Below are positions 57,180 through 64,000 of a stretch of DNA of 64,000 nucleotides, in pieces. Source of the stretch: Sorex araneus (taxonomy: Eukaryota; Chordata; Mammalia; Eulipotyphla; Soricidae); assembly GCF_027595985.1 (NCBI RefSeq), contig NC_073306.1, forward strand, positions 83,873,599 to 83,937,598, written 5' to 3'. The notes under the pieces are model-generated. The model made no database searches. It worked only from the letters and a program-made list of their open reading frames with translations, and was not told the origin of the DNA. How positions within the stretch are numbered: position 1 is the first letter of the stretch; each line of letters opens with the position of its first letter. The translations under genes and the position numbers were made by a program.

Positions 57180-57416
57180 GTAGCACTGTCGTCCCGTTGC
57201 TCATCAATTTGCTTGACCAGGCACCAGTCACATCTCCATTGTGAGACTTGTTGTTACTGTGGGTAGGGTGTTTGCCTTGCACGTGGCCGACCCGGGTTCA
57301 ATTCCTCTGTCCCTCTTGGAGAGCCCGGCAAGCTACCGAGAATATCTCACCCGCACGGGTGAGCCTGGCAAGCTACCTGTGGCGTATTAGATATGACAAA
57401 AACAGTAACAGTAACA
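57180..57416 (-). mobile_element. Long SINE subtype with 5' inversion
   Basis: 57180-57259 is the antisense 3' half of the long subtype; 57260-57416 is the sense 5' half. Read on the minus strand, this is an inverted 5' part followed by a 3' part in normal direction. Both pieces stop at the same internal motif (CAGTAACA.CAAG). Confidence 0.8.
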
Positions 57417-57448
57417 AGCCCAGCTCTACAGACATAAAACATATCCCT

Positions 57449-57612
57449 TGGGGTCAGAGAGATAATTCAGGCGGTAAAGCATTTGCCTTGATTCAGCTGA
57501 CCCTGGTTTGATTCACAGCCCCACATAGCATCCCCTAAGTACCACCAGAGTTTACTCCTGAGCATAGAGCCAGGGATAGTCCTAGAGCATGGCAGATTGT
57601 AGCTACAAACCT
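57449..57612 (+). mobile_element. SINE, diverged
   Basis: GGGGTCAGAGAGATAATTCAGG to GGCAGATTGTAGCTACAAACC. Confidence 0.65.
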
Positions 57613-57627
57613 CCAAACTAAAGCACT

Positions 57628-57796
57628 GTGCCGGAGTGATAGTACAGTGGGGAGGGCATTTGCCTTGCATGCGGCTGTCCCGGGTTCAATCCCCAGCATC
57701 CCATAAGGTTCCCGAGCACCTCCAGGAGTAATTGCTGAGTGCAGAGCCAGGTGTAACTAACCCCTGAGCATTGCCAGGTGTGACCCCCAAAACAAA
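57628..57796 (+). mobile_element. SINE with target duplication
   Basis: Perfect 15-bp duplication CCAAACTAAAGCACT (57613 and 57797). Confidence 0.9.
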
Positions 57797-58127
57797 CCAA
57801 ACTAAAGCACTAACAAAGCTTAAGGGGGTCACTCTAAGGTGCTAGAGTATGTGCATTGTATGTGCGTTGCTTACAGGAGCTCTGGATTCAGCCCTGACCA
57901 CAACATGGTCCCCGACCATCTCTGCGAATGGTTCCTAGGCTCCGTGCCAGAAGCCTGAGCATTGCTGGTGGCCCCTCTCAAATATCCTTGCCACATGCTT
58001 CCAGATTTTTGAAGAAACAATGGAGGACCATCCTCCAGATGCGGGGGGCTTGAGGTGTTTCTCTGAATCCTAAGATAGACCCTTTATAACTGTGAAGTTT
58101 TCACTGGTAAATGACTTAAAAATCAAT

Positions 58128-58258
58128 TTGGATCATATATGACTGATCCAGGTTCGATCCCCAGCACCCCAGATGGTCCTCCAGGCCCCACCAGGAGTAA
58201 TCCCCGAGTGTAGAGCCAGGCATAAGGCCTGAGTACTGCCAGGTGTGGCCCTAAAATG
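58128..58258 (+). mobile_element. SINE, head-truncated
   Basis: Begins at the B box (CCAGGTTCGATCCCCAGC). Confidence 0.7.
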
Positions 58259-58576
58259 AACCAGAAAAGGAGGATTAACAACTGCATTCCAGAACCTAGC
58301 TCTGTGCTGGCACACAGTGGTTCCTCTGCAGATCTTCCCCCCGCCCCTATCAGGTGGATGATGGTTATTTTCCATCTTCTTCCTTGCATAAACTTCACTA
58401 GGGATGTAGCATCTGCAGTTTGCTGTTTGTTTTCATAGGTGGAACAAAAAAAGCATTAATGCCATGTTTGAAGCAATCTGAGTTCATCTAGATTTTCACG
58501 ACTTCCCACATGTATAATAATCATGATCACATCTAATTCAACCATGTGTTTTGTTATTGCTTTTGTTGTTATTGTT

Positions 58577-58741
58577 GTTTGGGGGCCACATCCAGCAGTG
58601 CCCAGGGCTTACTCCTGGCTCTGTGCTTAGGGATCACTCACTCCTGGCAGTGCTCGGGGGTTCATGTGGGGCTCCCTGGATCAAGCTTACGTCAGTCACA
58701 TGCCAGGTAAGTGCCCTGACCACTGTACTATCGCTCTGGCC
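58577..58741 (-). mobile_element. SINE, diverged
   Basis: GGGGGCCACATCCAGCAGTGCCC to ACTATCGCTCTGGCC. Confidence 0.7.
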
Positions 58742-58850
58742 TCATATTAGGTTTTTTTTCTTTTTTTTATCACAGTGATTCACCTTAATCATGCTTCCTA
58801 AGGCCGCCACTTTGTCTTCATAGAAACAATGCTTGTTTTCATACCCTTTG

Positions 58851-58856
58851 TTTATT
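58851..58856 (-). terminator. Candidate polyadenylation signal downstream of TTC24
   Basis: First clear AATAAA on the minus strand past the proposed stop (59922). The 1.07-kb spacer holds two SINEs and a MIR. Weak support. Confidence 0.25.
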
Positions 58857-58999
58857 GATGCGATAGCTGATTAAGTCACAATAACACATACAGCAGGCTT
58901 AAACAGGTTTGGTAGCAAACACACACCCTACCCACTCGGGAGGGGTCAGGGCCACACTCTTGAGGGTGCACAATACTGCAGTGTAAAGGCTCTCGCTCA

Positions 59000-59165
59000 C
59001 TGGCGGTGTGAGGGGCCGAGTCCTAAGCTTAGTGCTTCCCTTTCTGACCTATGACAGGAAGCAGGTAATAACAGCTCCGTGAGGGCTGGCTATGAGGACT
59101 CAGGAGCAAACACCTCAAGGCCTTCAGAACAGTGCACGGCCCATGCCAGGAGAATGTATAGAAGG
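59000..59165 (+). mobile_element. MIR
   Basis: GCAGGTAATAACAGCTCCGTGAG then GGCTATGAGGACTCAG and CAGAACAGTGCACGGCCCAT match the MIR core and 3' end. Confidence 0.7.
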
Positions 59166-59344
59166 GGCCCCAGGAACTGTTGCTAGCCTTGACCCAGCAG
59201 TCTGAGGAGCCGCTCCCACGCTAGTCTCTGCGGAAAGTGGGCCTGCGGTTGGCAACGATGTATCTTCTGCAGAATTGTACCCAGTTTCCCACATGAGACA
59301 GTGAAGATATGGGAAGAGTTAGTGATTCTGAAGTCTCAATCCGA

Positions 59345-59690
59345 GGGGCCAGAGGGATAGGATAGCAGGTAAGGCACTTGCCTTGCACATGGCTATTGTG
59401 GGTTTGGTCCCCAGCATCCCACATGGTCCCATGAGTACTGCCCGGGGTGATCCCTGAGCGCAGGCAGGTGTGACTCAAAAAAAAAAAAAAAAACCCCAAA
59501 GGGGGCCGGAGCGATAGCACAGCCTATAGGGCGTTTGCCTTGCACGCGGCCGACCCGGGTTCAATCCCTGGCATCCCATATCATCCCCCAAGCACTGCCA
59601 GGAGTAATTCCTGAGTGCAAAGCCAGGAGTAACCCCTGAGCATCACCGGGTGTGACCCAAAAATTAAAAAAAATAAAATAAAACAAACAA
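59345..59690 (+). mobile_element. Two SINEs in tandem
   Basis: An older copy at 59345-59494 and a young copy at 59501-59690 with an AT-rich tail. Confidence 0.8.
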
Positions 59691-59921
59691 AACAAAACAA
59701 AACAAAACTCCCCAACAAGGACTCCAGAGCAGCTGAGTGCTGAGTGCTCAGAGCTCACCTGGACAGAAGCCCATTTCTGGACAGATGCTCCAGTGTTGAC
59801 ACAGCGTGAGCAACCTGGAGAAGCTGGTTCCAGCACCCTCAAACATGTGGTGGGAGGAGCCTCAGGGGAGAGGGCCGTGGAGACAGGGGGCGAGGCTCAC
59901 ATGATGCTGCAGAGGCCAGAC

Positions 59922-63795
<3,874 letters not shown>

Positions 63796-63859
63796 TCAGG
63801 GGACTGCAGAAGAAGGAACTAGGAAGGAGGGCCAGGGAGAGGGATCAAACGGTCAAGCA

Positions 63860-64000
63860 CAGACCAGAGGGATAGTACAGGGGCAGGGTGCTTGCCTTGC
63901 ACGCAGACCACCAGGGTTCAACCCCCATTACCCCACATAGTCCCCTCAGCATTGCCAGAAGGGATCCCTGAGCACCACAGGAAGTTGCCCCAAAAAGAAA
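63860..64000 (+). mobile_element. SINE running to the window end
   Basis: CAGACCAGAGGGATAGTACAGG to GTTGCCCCAAAAAGAAA. Confidence 0.7.

Overview
This is a nuclear DNA window from a placental mammal. Protein-coding genes are split by GT-AG introns, and tRNA-derived SINEs, L1 and MIR remnants and microsatellites fill the space between exons. The dominant SINE, with its recurring core TTTGCCTTGCA, the block CATCCCATATGGTCCCC and the tail GTGTGACCCAAAAA, is the type I associate with shrews (SOR elements of Sorex). The host is therefore probably a soricid; that assignment is from memory and was not searched.

The locus matches human 1q22-q23 read in reverse. From left to right it holds BCAN (brevican, minus strand, coding 3192-15993, first exon near 19.6-19.8 kb), HAPLN2 (minus, 27301-29415), GPATCH4 (plus, 43512-48189), NAXE (minus, 48901-52265) and the 3' part of what is most likely TTC24 (minus, 59922-63741, continuing beyond the window). 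I rebuilt every exon from splice sites and reading phase. BCAN, HAPLN2, GPATCH4 and NAXE give closed frames of 901, 340, 415 and 289 residues, close to the lengths I recall for the human proteins (911, 340, 446 and 288).

BCAN and HAPLN2 are partner genes. Brevican is a hyaluronan-binding chondroitin sulfate proteoglycan of brain matrix, and HAPLN2 (Bral1) is the link protein that locks lecticans onto hyaluronan at nodes of Ranvier. BCAN also keeps an alternative GPI-anchored 3' end with its own stop and polyadenylation signal inside intron 8. GPATCH4 (nucleolar G-patch protein) and NAXE (NAD(P)HX epimerase) converge tail to tail; their polyadenylation signals are about 190 bp apart. The NAXE promoter has five regularly spaced NRF1-like sites.

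Region by region: 1-2870 is intergenic sequence beyond BCAN, rich in old SINEs; 2.9-19.8 kb is BCAN; 19.3-20.5 kb is its CpG island; 20.5-27.0 kb is intergenic with SINEs and a long (GA)n; 27.0-29.4 kb is HAPLN2; 29.6-41.8 kb is intergenic with SINEs, a 3' L1 piece and MIRs; 41.8-48.65 kb is GPATCH4; 48.8-52.4 kb is NAXE; 52.5-59.9 kb is intergenic; 59.9-63.75 kb is the end of TTC24. I found no new gene system. The more interesting observations concern BCAN processing, UG repeats at splice acceptors, the NAXE promoter and the SINE insertion record, including a SINE with a twin-priming inversion signature.
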